From positions 1,673,074,800 to 1,673,138,799 of the forward strand of contig CM066031.1 in the NCBI GenBank assembly GCA_033557465.1: a stretch of DNA of 64,000 bases, in the 5' to 3' direction. This DNA is from Ichthyophis bannanicus (lineage: Eukaryota > Chordata > Amphibia > Gymnophiona > Ichthyophiidae). The translations under genes and the position numbers were made by a program. Positions 33,758 through 43,304 of the stretch are shown in pieces (positions within the stretch are counted from its first letter, which is position 1; each line of letters opens with the position of its first letter). The notes beneath the pieces are model-generated. The model ran no database searches. It was not told the origin of the DNA and was given only the letters and a program-made list of their open reading frames with translations.

Positions 33758-34105
33758 CTTGCTGCAGATGTCTGCATCTTAGTTTTAGGGTTGTGTTTAG
33801 GTATTTAATTTGTTTACTTACTAATGTTTGCTGGGGATACTTATACTAATAAAACTATACCTAATACGTTTAATGGACTTTGTTCACCTCAAGCTTAACT
33901 AATCTCAGGTCCTTAATGTATGCCTGATGAGGATAAACAGCTGCACCTGACAGTGAATATGGCATTTCCTTTCCTTTAAGAGGTTTAAGCCCCTATAAAG
34001 CTATGATTATCCCATGGGTGGGTAGGAGTTGGGGAGGGAGGGAGGGAGGGAGGGAAAGAAGACTTATTAAAAGCTGGCTGCTTGGATAGAGGGAGTCTTT
34101 CAAAA

Positions 34106-34392
34106 TTCCCCTTTATTTATTTATTTATTTAGTAGACACTTGTATACCGCTACTTCCCACGATCAGCAGCGGTTAACTTTACAGATCAGGTTGCACAGTA
34201 CATTGCAGTAATTTGTATGATTTACATTTTGATTGGTTAAAGATTTGATTTGAAACAACACAACGCAGGGTTAGTAGATTTACATTTGATTAATTGTGTG
34301 CATGTTTGCTTACCTATATACATATACCTTAGGTTGAGTGGGTGGGGGTGTGATTACGTATATACATATATACAATATAACAGATCAATTGG
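34106..34392 (-). mobile_element. L2 3' UTR fragment inserted in the CR1 5' UTR
   Basis: The segment starts with TTTATTTATTTATTTATTTA and a hairpin-forming TATACCGCTACTTCCCACG, as at 1,404-1,480. It is a 5'-truncated L2 insertion carrying only 3' UTR. CR1 5' UTR sequence resumes after TCAATTGGTGATG. Confidence 0.75.
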
Positions 34393-34539
34393 TGATGCCC
34401 TTTGATCTGTCTCTTGGCTTTAACACCTATTTAAAACAATTTCACAGGTCTCTTGCCCCCTATCTAGAAGGCCACTTTGTAAAGCTCTCTAGAAAATTTA
34501 TTGCTCAAAGAATACTGACCCTGTTTTTCCTTTTATGCT

Positions 34540-34790
34540 AAGTTATACTCTGAGTTGATTTAAATTAAAGTTTTTTGCTGGTACTAGGCCCTGACTGAGT
34601 ATTAAATTTAAACTAGAAGCTCTCTGCTGGGTTTTAAATTTAACCAGAAAGCTCTCTGCTGTGTTCTGAATTTAAACTGAAAGCCCTCTGCTGGGTTTTA
34701 AATTTAAACTGAAAGCTATCTGTTGATTTTCAATTTAACTAAAAGCTCTTTGCTTATACTAGGCCCTGACTGATTTAACAAATACACTGG
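34540..34790. repeat. Tandem repeats in the CR1 5' UTR
   Basis: About five diverged units of roughly 35-50 bp with AAGCTCTCTGCTGGGTTTTA and AATTTAAACTGAAAG motifs. Tandem promoter-type repeats are common in LINE 5' UTRs. The second CR1 fragment at 62,520 retains a single comparable unit. Confidence 0.7.
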
Positions 34791-34992
34791 ATTCTAATTT
34801 ACACAGATTAATCAGCTTTAATCTAATGACTTCCCTTTTCCCCAAGATTTAGGAAAAAATCCCAGAAGTAAATACTTACAATTTCAGATCTCTCTTCAGA
34901 AATAGCAGTCCCTTTTTATAGTTCTTCAAGTTTTTGAGAAGTTGCACCTTACTGTTATCAACCTCGCTGACCCATGGGTTGCAGTTATCACT

Positions 34993-35163
34993 AGATCAGG
35001 GATTGTCAACCCAGTCCTTGGGACACATCTAGCCAATCAGCTTTTCAGGACCACTGCAATGAATATGCATAAGAGGAATTTGCATACACTACCTCTGTAC
35101 TTGATACATCCTGAAAAGCTGACTGGCTAGGTATGTCCTGAAGACTGGATTGAGAACCCCTGC
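34993..35163. mobile_element. Foldback MITE (copy P3)
   Basis: It begins GATTGTCAACCCAGTCCTTG and ends TGAAGACTGGATTGAGAACC. The arms pair through AGCCAATCAGCTTTTCAGGA and its complement TCCTGAAAAGCTGACTGGCT. It has the same design as P1 and P2 and no coding content. Confidence 0.8.
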
Positions 35164-35495
35164 AATAAATCATGCTTCTTATCTCTTTCCTTTGTTTTAT
35201 TCTTATCACCTTTCCCCTTGCCTCTGTTTTGGAGTGATGGATGGGTCACCTACAATACTGCAATATCTCAAACCTGTTTCTACCACTGTCAAAGAATATG
35301 AGAGCAGATAGGAAACTAGATGGGCCTAAAGTTCCCTAACTCCAGATCCTTTGCAAAACTATATGTAGCACCAGGGGCGGCCCAAGGGGGGTGCGGGGCC
35401 ATGTGTGGAGACTCGGTGTGGGGACTCATTTGCATAAGGGACCTCATTTGCATAAATATTTGCATAATGTTACCATACGCTAACTTTTAGTAAAC

Positions 35496-35732
35496 ATGCC
35501 TCTTAATGAGTGTATGTATAGAGAAAGACTAAAAGATTTCTACATTACTATAATCCAGTGCCAACCGCCAGGCACATTAGGAAGTACTACAAACACTGCC
35601 CATTTAGAACCCATAGCAAACCCACCGTATCCTAACAGCACTACCAGGACTCACAAAGCACCAGACCCTACCTATCGAAAGGCAACACTGCAAATATTAA
35701 ACCAATACATTTCAGAGAATAACAATACATGA
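35496..35732 (+). CDS. Small open frame of compound hAT (copy D)
   Basis: This 78-codon frame is collinear with that of copy A, starting MPLNECMYRERLKDFY and ending ENNNT. I see no known domain. It lies about 125 bp inside the left terminus, after the ATTTGCATAA motifs. Whether it is translated is unknown. Confidence 0.35.
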   Translation: MPLNECMYRERLKDFYITIIQCQPPGTLGSTTNTAHLEPIANPPYPNSTTRTHKAPDPTYRKATLQILNQYISENNNT

Positions 35733-36424
35733 CCTACTGGGGAAACAGAACAAGTGGCAATGTCAAATAGGAATTACATAAACAGAATACCTCAGCTCAG
35801 TTACACATGCAGAACATAGACCATCACCAAACAAGGAATCACAATTTAGAAACAGGAAGACAATAATTAAACTGGGAACCCCAAAAGCCAAACTTGTAAT
35901 GTACAACAACACTGTAGAAATAAAACTATAAATTAATTTCCTCTTGTACTAAACAAAGCGCAGATGTTAATGATGCACATTTCCCAGAGCTGACATATTC
36001 CAGTTAATAAAATAAAAATAAAGAGATATTTTTCTACCTTTCGTGCATTTTTTTTCAGTTGCAATTGCTCCAGCCACTTTCTTCTGGTTTCTTCGTGTCT
36101 TCTGCTAACTCTCCATCGTCTGCTGTCCATTTGTCCTTTCTTCACTCTTCTAGTTTTTTTTCCATTCTCTCTCTACATCAGCTTTAATATACTAATATTT
36201 CTCCTTCTGCTCTTTCCTCATTCCTATTTCATCCACTCAAATTTTACCCCTCCATCCTCAATCCCCACTTACTCTCCCAATACCCGGCCAATTGTAGATT
36301 TTTCTTCCCTCCCACACAAAATATTTTTCCCCTCTCCATTTCACTCTCCCAGCCCCATCCCATTCTAATCCTCTCCCAACAGCAGCTCCCTTCTAGTTCC
36401 AGCCCCACCCAACATCCACTCCCT

Positions 36425-37112
36425 TCTAGTCCCCGCATCAGCCCATTTCCAGTCCTAGCCCCCCATCAGCCCATTTCCAATCCTATCTTAGCCCCACCAT
36501 CAGCGCATTTCCAATCCTAGCTCCCCCATCCATTTCCAGTCCTATTTGAGTCCCTCCATCAGCTCATTTCCAATCCCAGGCCCCATCAGCCCATTTCTAG
36601 TCCTTTCCTAGCCCCACCATCAGTCCATGTCAAATCCTAGCTCCCCTCCACTCAGCCCATATCCAATCCAAGCCCCCCATGAGCCTATTTCCAGTTCTAG
36701 CCCCTCCATGAGTCCATTTCAATCCAAGCCCCCACCACAGCCCATATCCAATCTTAGCACCCCCCAAAAGCCCACTTCCAGTCCTATCCTAGCCCCTCCA
36801 TCAGCCCATTTCTTGTCCTAGCTCCCCCCCAACTCAGCCCATTTCCAGTCCTAGCTCCCTCCCCTCACATCCTATTTCTATTCGAAACTCCCGTCCCCAT
36901 CAGCAATTTGCAGTTCAAGCCCCCCCTTCCACTCAGTCCATTTCCAGTCCTAGCAACCCCAGCCCACTTCCAGTCCTAACCCCCCCATCAGCCCATTTCC
37001 AGCCTTACCCCCCATAAGCCCACCTCCAGTCCTAACCCCCCCATAAGCCCACCTCCAGTTCTAACCCCCCATCAGCCCATTACCAGTCCTAACCCCCCTC
37101 CCCCCCATCAGC
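36425..37112. repeat. Satellite inside compound hAT copy D
   Basis: Diverged units of the type CAGCCCATTTCCAGTCCTAG alternating with C runs, homologous to the arrays in copies A, B and C. Confidence 0.85.
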
Positions 37113-37137
37113 CCAGGTAAATTTAAAACAAAAAAAA

Positions 37138-37437
37138 AAAACCCTGGCTGCTGCTGCCGCTGCGGCAGTGGCAGAATCAAGGCCCCCCCCCCACCTGCTC
37201 GGCAGAGCCCTCCATCAGCATGGGCTTTCAGAGCCATGAAGAGAGTGTTTTCCTCTCGCGGCTCTGTTAAGTCCGCTAGGGCTGATGGGAAACAGGTGTG
37301 CTCTCTTCGCGGCTCTGAAAGCTCACGCTGATGAAGCTGATGCCGGGAGAGCTCTGCCGGGCAGGCGGGGGGGCCGCGAGGCCCTTGATTCTGCCGCTGC
37401 CACGCTGGCAGCGGCAGCAGCAACAGCCAGGTTTTTT
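37138..37437. repeat. Imperfect GC-rich palindrome of copy D
   Basis: The arms include GGCTGCTGCTGCCGCTGC versus GGCAGCGGCAGCAGCAAC, and CGGCAGAGCCCTCCATCAGC versus a diverged complement. It is the counterpart of the near-perfect palindrome of copy B but much more diverged. Confidence 0.75.
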
Positions 37438-37543
37438 TTAGTTTTAAAGTTTTAATGCAGTTGTTTGTGCGGGGCCCCCTGAAACGCTGGGCCCTGTGCA
37501 AACAACATTCTTGCTCAATGGACGGACCGGCCCTGTGTAGCAC

Positions 37544-39508
37544 CCTCTTATCTTGCTCTCTATGCAATCAACTCTATGTTTTCATGCCTGTCATCAAGAT
37601 ATAGTCAGGACCTTGTGGAAATGTGGCATCAGTTCAGCTGTAGCTCTTACCAAAATGGCTGCCTCAGTATGGCACTGTTGCATGAGATTGCATTATGCCT
37701 TGGATCACATTATTCTAAGATCCAGTTGGAGCATAAAGGGGGGTTTGACAAATGAGAAGCTGAAGGGGACAAGGAGTTTCTTTCAAATCTGTCTGAACTG
37801 ATTGAGATAGAGAGAGAAATAGACAGAGCCATAGTAAGAGAGAGAGAGAGAGAAGATGAAACAAAAGTCTTGCTCGACTCTGCTCTTTTGGTTTGCTATA
37901 CTTGTGCAGCGGCTCCCAAGACTAGTTGCTTACTCCTGTGGTCTGTAAATGTTAACTTGTTGAACACTTTGATACTTACTGAAAGGTGGTATACTAAATA
38001 TGTGATAAAGATAAAAGATAAAGACTGAGAGTAATTTTTCCCAACCTATATGTGAAAGACAAATGCCCACGGAATGGCGGGCAGGATACTATTGGACAGA
38101 GGCCCTTGGGAATGTGAGTAACTCTTTTCACCCAGACATTGGCGAACAGATTTCTGTTGAGCTCTGGTGCTGATAAATAAGATCTTAGACTAGCTCCATT
38201 GACAACCTTCATTAACTTACACTTACTACTCTTCTTCCTAGAGGAGATTGTGGATTATAAATAAAACTAAATTCTGGATGGCTTCCAACTTTATATTCGT
38301 GAATCTCTAGAACCATCACTGTACCCCAGAGATGAAAGGGGCTTCCTTTTATATGTCAGTCAGGCTCTCTGCATTTTATTATTGCAGTTGCTTTTGGAGG
38401 CCCAGATTGCGTATATTTAGCCATGCATGTATATTACTGGGCGCACCCAGTCAGAGTAAATAATCTATATCCTCAAGGCCTCAATGCCAGTAAATGTAAG
38501 ATTTATTTATTTATGTACCTCCAGTCTAACAGTGTTTAGTGGTTACAGTGGAACATTATGTATAGTTTATTGCCCTATGGGCAGACTATTACTGAAACTG
38601 GTCCACACTGTGTATGCATGATTATAATTGTCTGTGGTTAACCTTTCATGTGCAGCTTTCTTTCTGAAATCCTGGTTCCTGAAATAATAAATATATTGTT
38701 GTTTTACTCACAGATAAAAGGTTGGATGCACTGTAAGAATGTTCACTTTATGTAAATGTATTTATTATGTCTCCCCTCTCTCCTCTGCATGTATATCTAG
38801 GTCCATAAGTCTTATTTCATATGGCTGTTGATGCAGACTCTGTGTGATTTGTATGGTCTATTTCTGGACTACCCTCAGCTCTATCATCTCAGAGATATGG
38901 CCTTCAGAACTGGACAAACTAGCTTGTATTCTAGCAATGAAATGCACAGAGGCATTATCGCTTCCCTTTTTACTGCTAGTTATACCTTCCTCTATGCAGT
39001 ATCTCTCTTGCTGGGACCGCTACTTTTTGAACTGTTTTCAAGGCTGGTTTAACCATTAAGCAGATTTGGCGGTCACTTAGGAGCAAAGAGCAACCGCCAT
39101 CAAACAGGATAATAGCTCCTGACATCCACACCCATTCCAAGAACTATCAGCACATACTTTGACTGGCAGGGAAAGTGGGTGACTTCCAAATAGCCCATTT
39201 ATCCATGTAAATGGCTTTTGGAAATTATTCTTATCATGTATACCTATAGAAGATAATTTTATAAAGGATTTATCATGCATATATGCTGGTATACATGTGT
39301 AGAAGACCTCTTACAAAATTACTTCATGTATAAAAGTATGCACAGTGCAATATGGTGCAACTTGTATGTGACTTTAGAGTAGGCATGTTCAGGGAGGAGT
39401 TTGGGCAGAGCATGGGCAAAGTCACGATGTACGCAGGCGTAAATATCTATGGTTTCAATCTAGCCACTACTTCTGCTGCATTGGTGCTACTATTTTATAA
39501 AGACACAT
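37544..39508. other. No recognised gene
   Basis: No coding region is supported. A short GA run lies near 37,838-37,852. L2-like tail motifs appear near 37,960-38,020 but are too short to define. The segment's right end, TTTTATAAAGACACAT, is the left half of the target palindrome of the provirus, and a close match of this half also precedes the repeat at 56,567. Confidence 0.45.
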
Positions 39509-39512
39509 AGGC
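39509..39512. repeat. Provirus target-site duplication, left copy
   Basis: AGGC precedes the 5' LTR and recurs at 49,419-49,422 after the 3' LTR. Four bases is the duplication size usual for gammaretroviruses. Confidence 0.75.
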
Positions 39513-39860
39513 TGTAGGGAAATCTGACTTAAATCTGCCTTGGGTCTGCTTATATATATATTGGCTTCATATTAGCTTTATATGACTGCACCCTTGCCTG
39601 ATGATATTATGGATGGCACAGAAGACAAGCATGTGGGTATAAAGGAGTAGATGTGGCCTGCTATGGAGGATTTGCTATGGAGAATTCTGGGTAACCATAT
39701 TCTGCATAGGAGTGTGCAAAATATTGGGCCTAGCAGTATTTGAGCCTAAGCAAGAAAAAATACAGGCTAAGCCAGGAATGCAATTCTTATGAGCATAAAC
39801 ACACTCTCCTACCCTGAAGGTTTCAATTAGTGCCAGAAGAAGAAAATACACAGGAAGGGG

Positions 39861-39994
39861 CAGAGGTCACAGGCCATGCATAGATAAATAGACCTAAAAG
39901 CACAGAGGTCACAGGCCATGCATAGATAAATAGACCTAAAAGCATTTCCAGATGTATAGAGGTCATAGGCCATGTATAAATGAGCAGGTCTAAG
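39861..39994 (+). promoter_or_regulatory. U3 tandem repeats (enhancer-like)
   Basis: Two identical 40-base stretches starting CAGAGGTCACAGGCCATGCA at 39,861 and 39,903 (period 42 bp), followed by a third, diverged unit at 39,958-39,994 (AGAGGTCATAGGCCATG). Direct repeats in this part of U3 act as enhancers in many gammaretroviruses; that role here is inferred. The same repeats are in the 3' LTR. Confidence 0.75.
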
Positions 39995-40113
39995 TGCAGG
40001 TCCAGATGTACAAATGTAAGGAGATTCTCCCCTGGGAAAAGTGTTGCAGGGCCCTGCTGACACTTAAGAATGTATGATGGATTACTGAACAGACATTTGA
40101 GACGGAGAGAAAT

Positions 40114-40123
40114 GTATATAAGG
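40114..40123 (+). promoter_or_regulatory. TATA box of the ERV1 LTR
   Basis: GTATATAAGG, about 125 bp upstream of the AATAAA signal, fits a retroviral core promoter. In the 3' LTR the first base is A. Confidence 0.75.
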
Positions 40124-40246
40124 CAATTATTTTTCAGGTAGGGGCGGGCGGTATTTTCTTCCTCTTCACAGAGAAAGAAAGTACTGTCTGCCATCTCTAG
40201 ATAGGCATTTGCTGTTTGCTATTTTATAATCACTTTTGTTATTCTA

Positions 40247-40252
40247 AATAAA
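40247..40252 (+). terminator. Polyadenylation signal in the 5' LTR
   Basis: AATAAA followed by AGTCTTTTGAGC. The copy at 49,324-49,329 in the 3' LTR would end viral transcripts. Confidence 0.75.
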
Positions 40253-40343
40253 AGTCTTTTGAGCTAAAGCAACTGCCGTCTAAGTAATTCTCTGATTGGT
40301 GATATTTTGGGCAACCGTTGTGGGAACCAGAAGCTACAATAAT

Positions 40344-40358
40344 TGGTGCCGAACACCC
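40344..40358 (+). other. Primer-binding site, tRNA-Phe-like
   Basis: TGGTGCCGAACACCC starts 2 bp after the LTR as delimited here. Its first ten bases fit the 3' end of vertebrate tRNA-Phe; the remainder fits with one extra C. The assignment is from memory of tRNA ends and is tentative. Confidence 0.6.
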
Positions 40359-40583
40359 TCTAAATTTTTTTCCCTTCCAAATTGCCCAAGGACTCCTCTG
40401 ACTGCAGTTTTTGACTTGTAGTTTTACTTGTCAGAGGGACTACCTCCTGTTTTTCACAGTAGATTAAAAAAAAAACAGGGGATGAGAATACCTTAAGAGG
40501 ATTCCTTCTGCTGGTACAGAAGATGGGAATACCGCTCTGAGTGACGTCGAGAGAGATTTTGATACCCTAGGACGACTCCAGTG

Positions 40584-40652
40584 GGTGAGTTTTGTTTTTC
40601 CTGTCTACAAACAAAGACGGAAGATTTACCCAGGTTCAATTGGTGGGTGAGT
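40584..40652 (+). promoter_or_regulatory. Candidate splice donors in the leader
   Basis: GTGAGT occurs at 40,584-40,589 (after CCAGTGG) and at 40,647-40,652 (after TTGGTGG). Either could donate to the acceptor upstream of env. Confidence 0.55.
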
Positions 40653-41125
40653 ACCAAATTTACACATATGCATATGTATTTTATGTGTTTCATGTTTTGT
40701 TATGTAGCAAATCGTTAGATTGTCTTTGCATTTAATTGTAATGGTAGGGAAAGAAAGTTTGAAAGTTTTGCCCAGACATTAGGTCTCTGTCTTTCCGGGA
40801 TTGATTGATGTACGCTTGAGACTGTACATATCATTGATATGAAGCAAGTGTGTGTCTTTATCCACGTTTTCATACCTCCGCGAGGAGATTGGCTGGATTT
40901 AGATGAAGCGTAAGCGTTGTCAGCGTGTATAAGTCCTGGATTTCTTAATTTCGCTCCTCTGTTAATTACAAGGTTTGGATTGCTACCTAAAAGCGAAATT
41001 GCGCGCGCCTCTGTATATAAGGAGGTTCAATTTGCTATTGGTAAAAGGCGACGTTAATTGCCCCTGTCCCTGAACAGTGAAAACACCAGGTCTACATAGC
41101 CTATAGAGAAGGGACAGCTAGGGAA

Positions 41126-43304
41126 ATGTTTAAAAGAAAATCTAAACAGGAAGAAAATACTGAGAAAGGAACTGAGCCCGGTCCTAATCCCATAGATAGC
41201 CTTGTTAAACAGAACCCCCTATTGGAGGCTTCAATAAAAAATTGTTCTAAACAATGGGAAAAATGGACGAAAAAAAACACCCTCTCTTGCCTGGCCAGCA
41301 GGGGGGTCGTTTGATCCGCTCATTTTGACCAAAATTAGGGATCATATTTTATTTAACAAATGTGGCAAAGCCCAATTGGAACATTTGCGACATATTTCCC
41401 TGTGGATGCAAGCTGGTCCAGAGCTTTCGCCATCTGCCCCTGTGCCCCCACCTTCTTATTGGGCAGCCGTAAGTAAAGCTATGGCAGCCATAGGCTATTC
41501 CGACCCTGTTTTCCAGCCCAAGTCAGAACCGACTTCTCACCCAGCAGCCTCTATACCCCCAGAACAGGTCCTGCATAAACTCTTGGACACTGAGGGAGCT
41601 TGGGCAAAGATTGAGGGTCATGTTAACTTAAAAGCCACCCCTGCCCCAGATCCCAGTGCATATGCTGAGGCACAGGCAAGATTAGAAGAGTTGAAACAGC
41701 AATTAACAGCAGAACATGAAGATTTAGAAAGTCAGGCTCAAGCTTTAAAGCAATCTGAGGAAAAAATTACTGAGAATCTTAGAAGATGGGAGTTAGACCT
41801 GACAGATAGGGAAAAACGTCTTAAGACGATTATAGAAGAGGAAGAAGAGGAGAAGGTAGAGGAGGAAGTAGATGACGAAAAGACAAAAAGTGCACTTACA
41901 GTGATTTGTGGAGTTGTGAAAGGTGGTAAAGCTCTTCGAGCTCCACAACCCTGTATCCTTACTTTTATTACAGAGCAGGAGGATGGCAATGGTTATTATG
42001 TTTACCGATGGTCCTCCAACATGTACGGTTGGACAAGAGCCAACCAGCCTCAGATGTTACAGTGGCCCCCTAATGGATCACTAGAAACTGTACACCTTAA
42101 CACCGCCCGACTCTGCATTCGCGGAGGAGCGGGAGACCCTAACTGGGATTCTGCCTATATGGAGGCAGGTCTGAGGGTTTGGGAGAAGTATGAGAATCAG
42201 GACGCTAATAAACAGCTTCTGTTTCCAGTAATCTATACAAATGAAGGAAAATCTAAATATATCCCATGGAGTTTTACTGATATGACTAATATAGCCAGTA
42301 GTCTCCCTCCACTTAGTAGAGGGGGAGAGACATGGATTCAAAAATTTGAAAGAATTACGGCTGGATATCATTTGGCTTTGGGAGATATCAAAGCTTTATT
42401 GGCCAAAATTCTGGGAAATAGTGCGACAAATCAAGTGTTCGCCAATGCCGATTTAGGCCAGGTGAAGGTCACAGTTAACACTTATGATGGTTCTTCCTTC
42501 AACGAGTTTCGTCCTCGTATTTGGGACTCCCTCAGGGAGATGTACCCTACTCAGCGCAGTTTGGCTCCTCTCACTACTATGAGATTCCAAATAGGTGAGG
42601 ATATCAGTGCATACCTTGTACGATTTCAAGATTTATGGGAAGCACAAATGGGGGTACCATACGATGATGTTTGTATGAGACCTGTATTTTTCCAGACTTT
42701 GTGTAATACATTACCCCCATCCGTAACTGCAAAATTAAAGTCTATAGTAGCCTTGGAGTCTGAGCCATGGCCTAAACAACAGGCCCATATTTTGCATTAT
42801 ATTCGATCTTTAGAGGAGGACACTTTGAAACCTGAGAAGGATTTGAAACAGGCCCAAGCACGCTTGTTACACCTTCAACTTAAAGGGTTACAAGAAATTA
42901 AAGATCCCCAATCCACCACCAAATTACATCTTGATAAATCTAATAATGAACTTATTAGACAACTAAAACAGAAAATTAGGGAACAGCAGGAGAAAATTGA
43001 TGACATGGAATATCTGGATCCTTATGAGGATGATGTTCCAGACCCCTGCGATGAGGTATGGGATAGAGATAAGGAGCGCATTTACTATAACGGAGCCCAA
43101 CGACCCCGTTATCCTCAGCCACAGCGTCGAGGTCCCTCTTACCAACAAAATAACCGCACTCCTGCCCCACAGTGTTGGAACTGTGGTGGTTACGGTCATT
43201 TTCAGCGCTCATGCCGTGCTCAGCGCAGAAATGAGAACTTTGATAGGAGGCGTTTTCCCTTGTGGACACCTCCCCGGAATTCTGGACCCCCACCCCAACA
43301 ATGA
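41126..43304 (+). CDS. gag: ERV1 gag polyprotein, one frame break
   Basis: Structural polyprotein for particle assembly. The ATG at 41,126 (MFKRKSK) lacks a glycine at position 2, so no classical myristoylation site. The frame changes at or near the 8-A run at 41,270-41,277 and then stays open to the TGA at 43,302. Features include a PPSY late-domain motif (41,448-41,459), a long coiled coil ending in an acidic run (about 41,660-41,890), and a capsid-like region near 42,220-42,800 (IPWSFTDMTN, SRGGETWIQKFERIT). A single zinc knuckle C-X2-C-X4-H-X4-C of nucleocapsid (CWNCGGYGHFQRSC) lies at about 43,173-43,214, followed by a basic, Pro-rich tail. The coiled coil and acidic insert make the N-terminal half unusual. 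I did not recognise a standard matrix domain. Confidence 0.9.
43302..43304 (+). promoter_or_regulatory. In-frame gag stop, likely readthrough site
   Basis: TGA separates gag from protease in the same frame, in the context CAA TGA CTG GGA. Gammaretroviruses express pol by stop-codon suppression, and TGA followed by CT is a known leaky context. The downstream frame is open with protease immediately following, which supports readthrough over frameshifting. Confidence 0.8.

Larger units (their letters stand above)
29081..34918 (-). mobile_element. CR1 LINE, near full length, with nested L2 insertions
   Basis: On the minus strand the element reads 5' UTR with tandem repeats (34,918 to about 33,760), ORF1 (about 33,757-32,950), ORF2 (32,178-29,120) and the 3' terminal block that ends at GAACATAAGA (29,081 on the plus strand). 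Two L2 pieces are inserted in the same orientation (32,318-32,945 and 34,106-34,392). The same 5' region recurs at 61,660-62,690. ORF2 is broken by frame changes and stops. Confidence 0.9.
35372..37535 (+). mobile_element. Compound hAT element, copy D, complete with 8-bp TSD
   Basis: A 2,164-bp element is flanked by perfect TGTAGCAC duplications (35,364-35,371 and 37,536-37,543). The left end is CAGGGGCGGCCCAAGG and the complement of the right end is CAGGGCCGGTCCGTCC, giving short hAT-like terminal repeats. Contents in order: ATTTGCATAA motifs, the 78-codon frame, about 640 bp of body, the satellite (36,425-37,112), and an imperfect GC-rich palindrome (about 37,138-37,437). No transposase is present, so movement would need one supplied elsewhere. 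Confidence 0.9.
39513..40341 (+). mobile_element. 5' LTR of ERV1 (829 bp)
   Basis: It begins TGTAGGGAAATC and ends GAAGCTACAATA. TGTAG and CTACA form the short terminal inverted repeat; the extra ATA is placed in the LTR because this gives an exact AGGC duplication. If the LTR ends at CTACA, the flanks match less well. U3 carries a 42-bp direct repeat, followed by a TATA box and AATAAA. Differences from the 3' LTR: G at 39,660 versus T at 48,727, G at 40,114 versus A at 49,191, one extra TA in the TATATA run, and absence of a 10-bp duplication. Confidence 0.95.

Noticed and set aside
33197..33808. 203-codon plus-strand frame
   Set aside because: It is the antisense shadow of the CR1 ORF1 region.
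39823..40194. 123-codon minus-strand frame in the LTR, repeated in the 3' LTR
   Set aside because: Its repetition comes from the duplicated LTR and the U3 tandem repeats; there is no support for an antisense gene.
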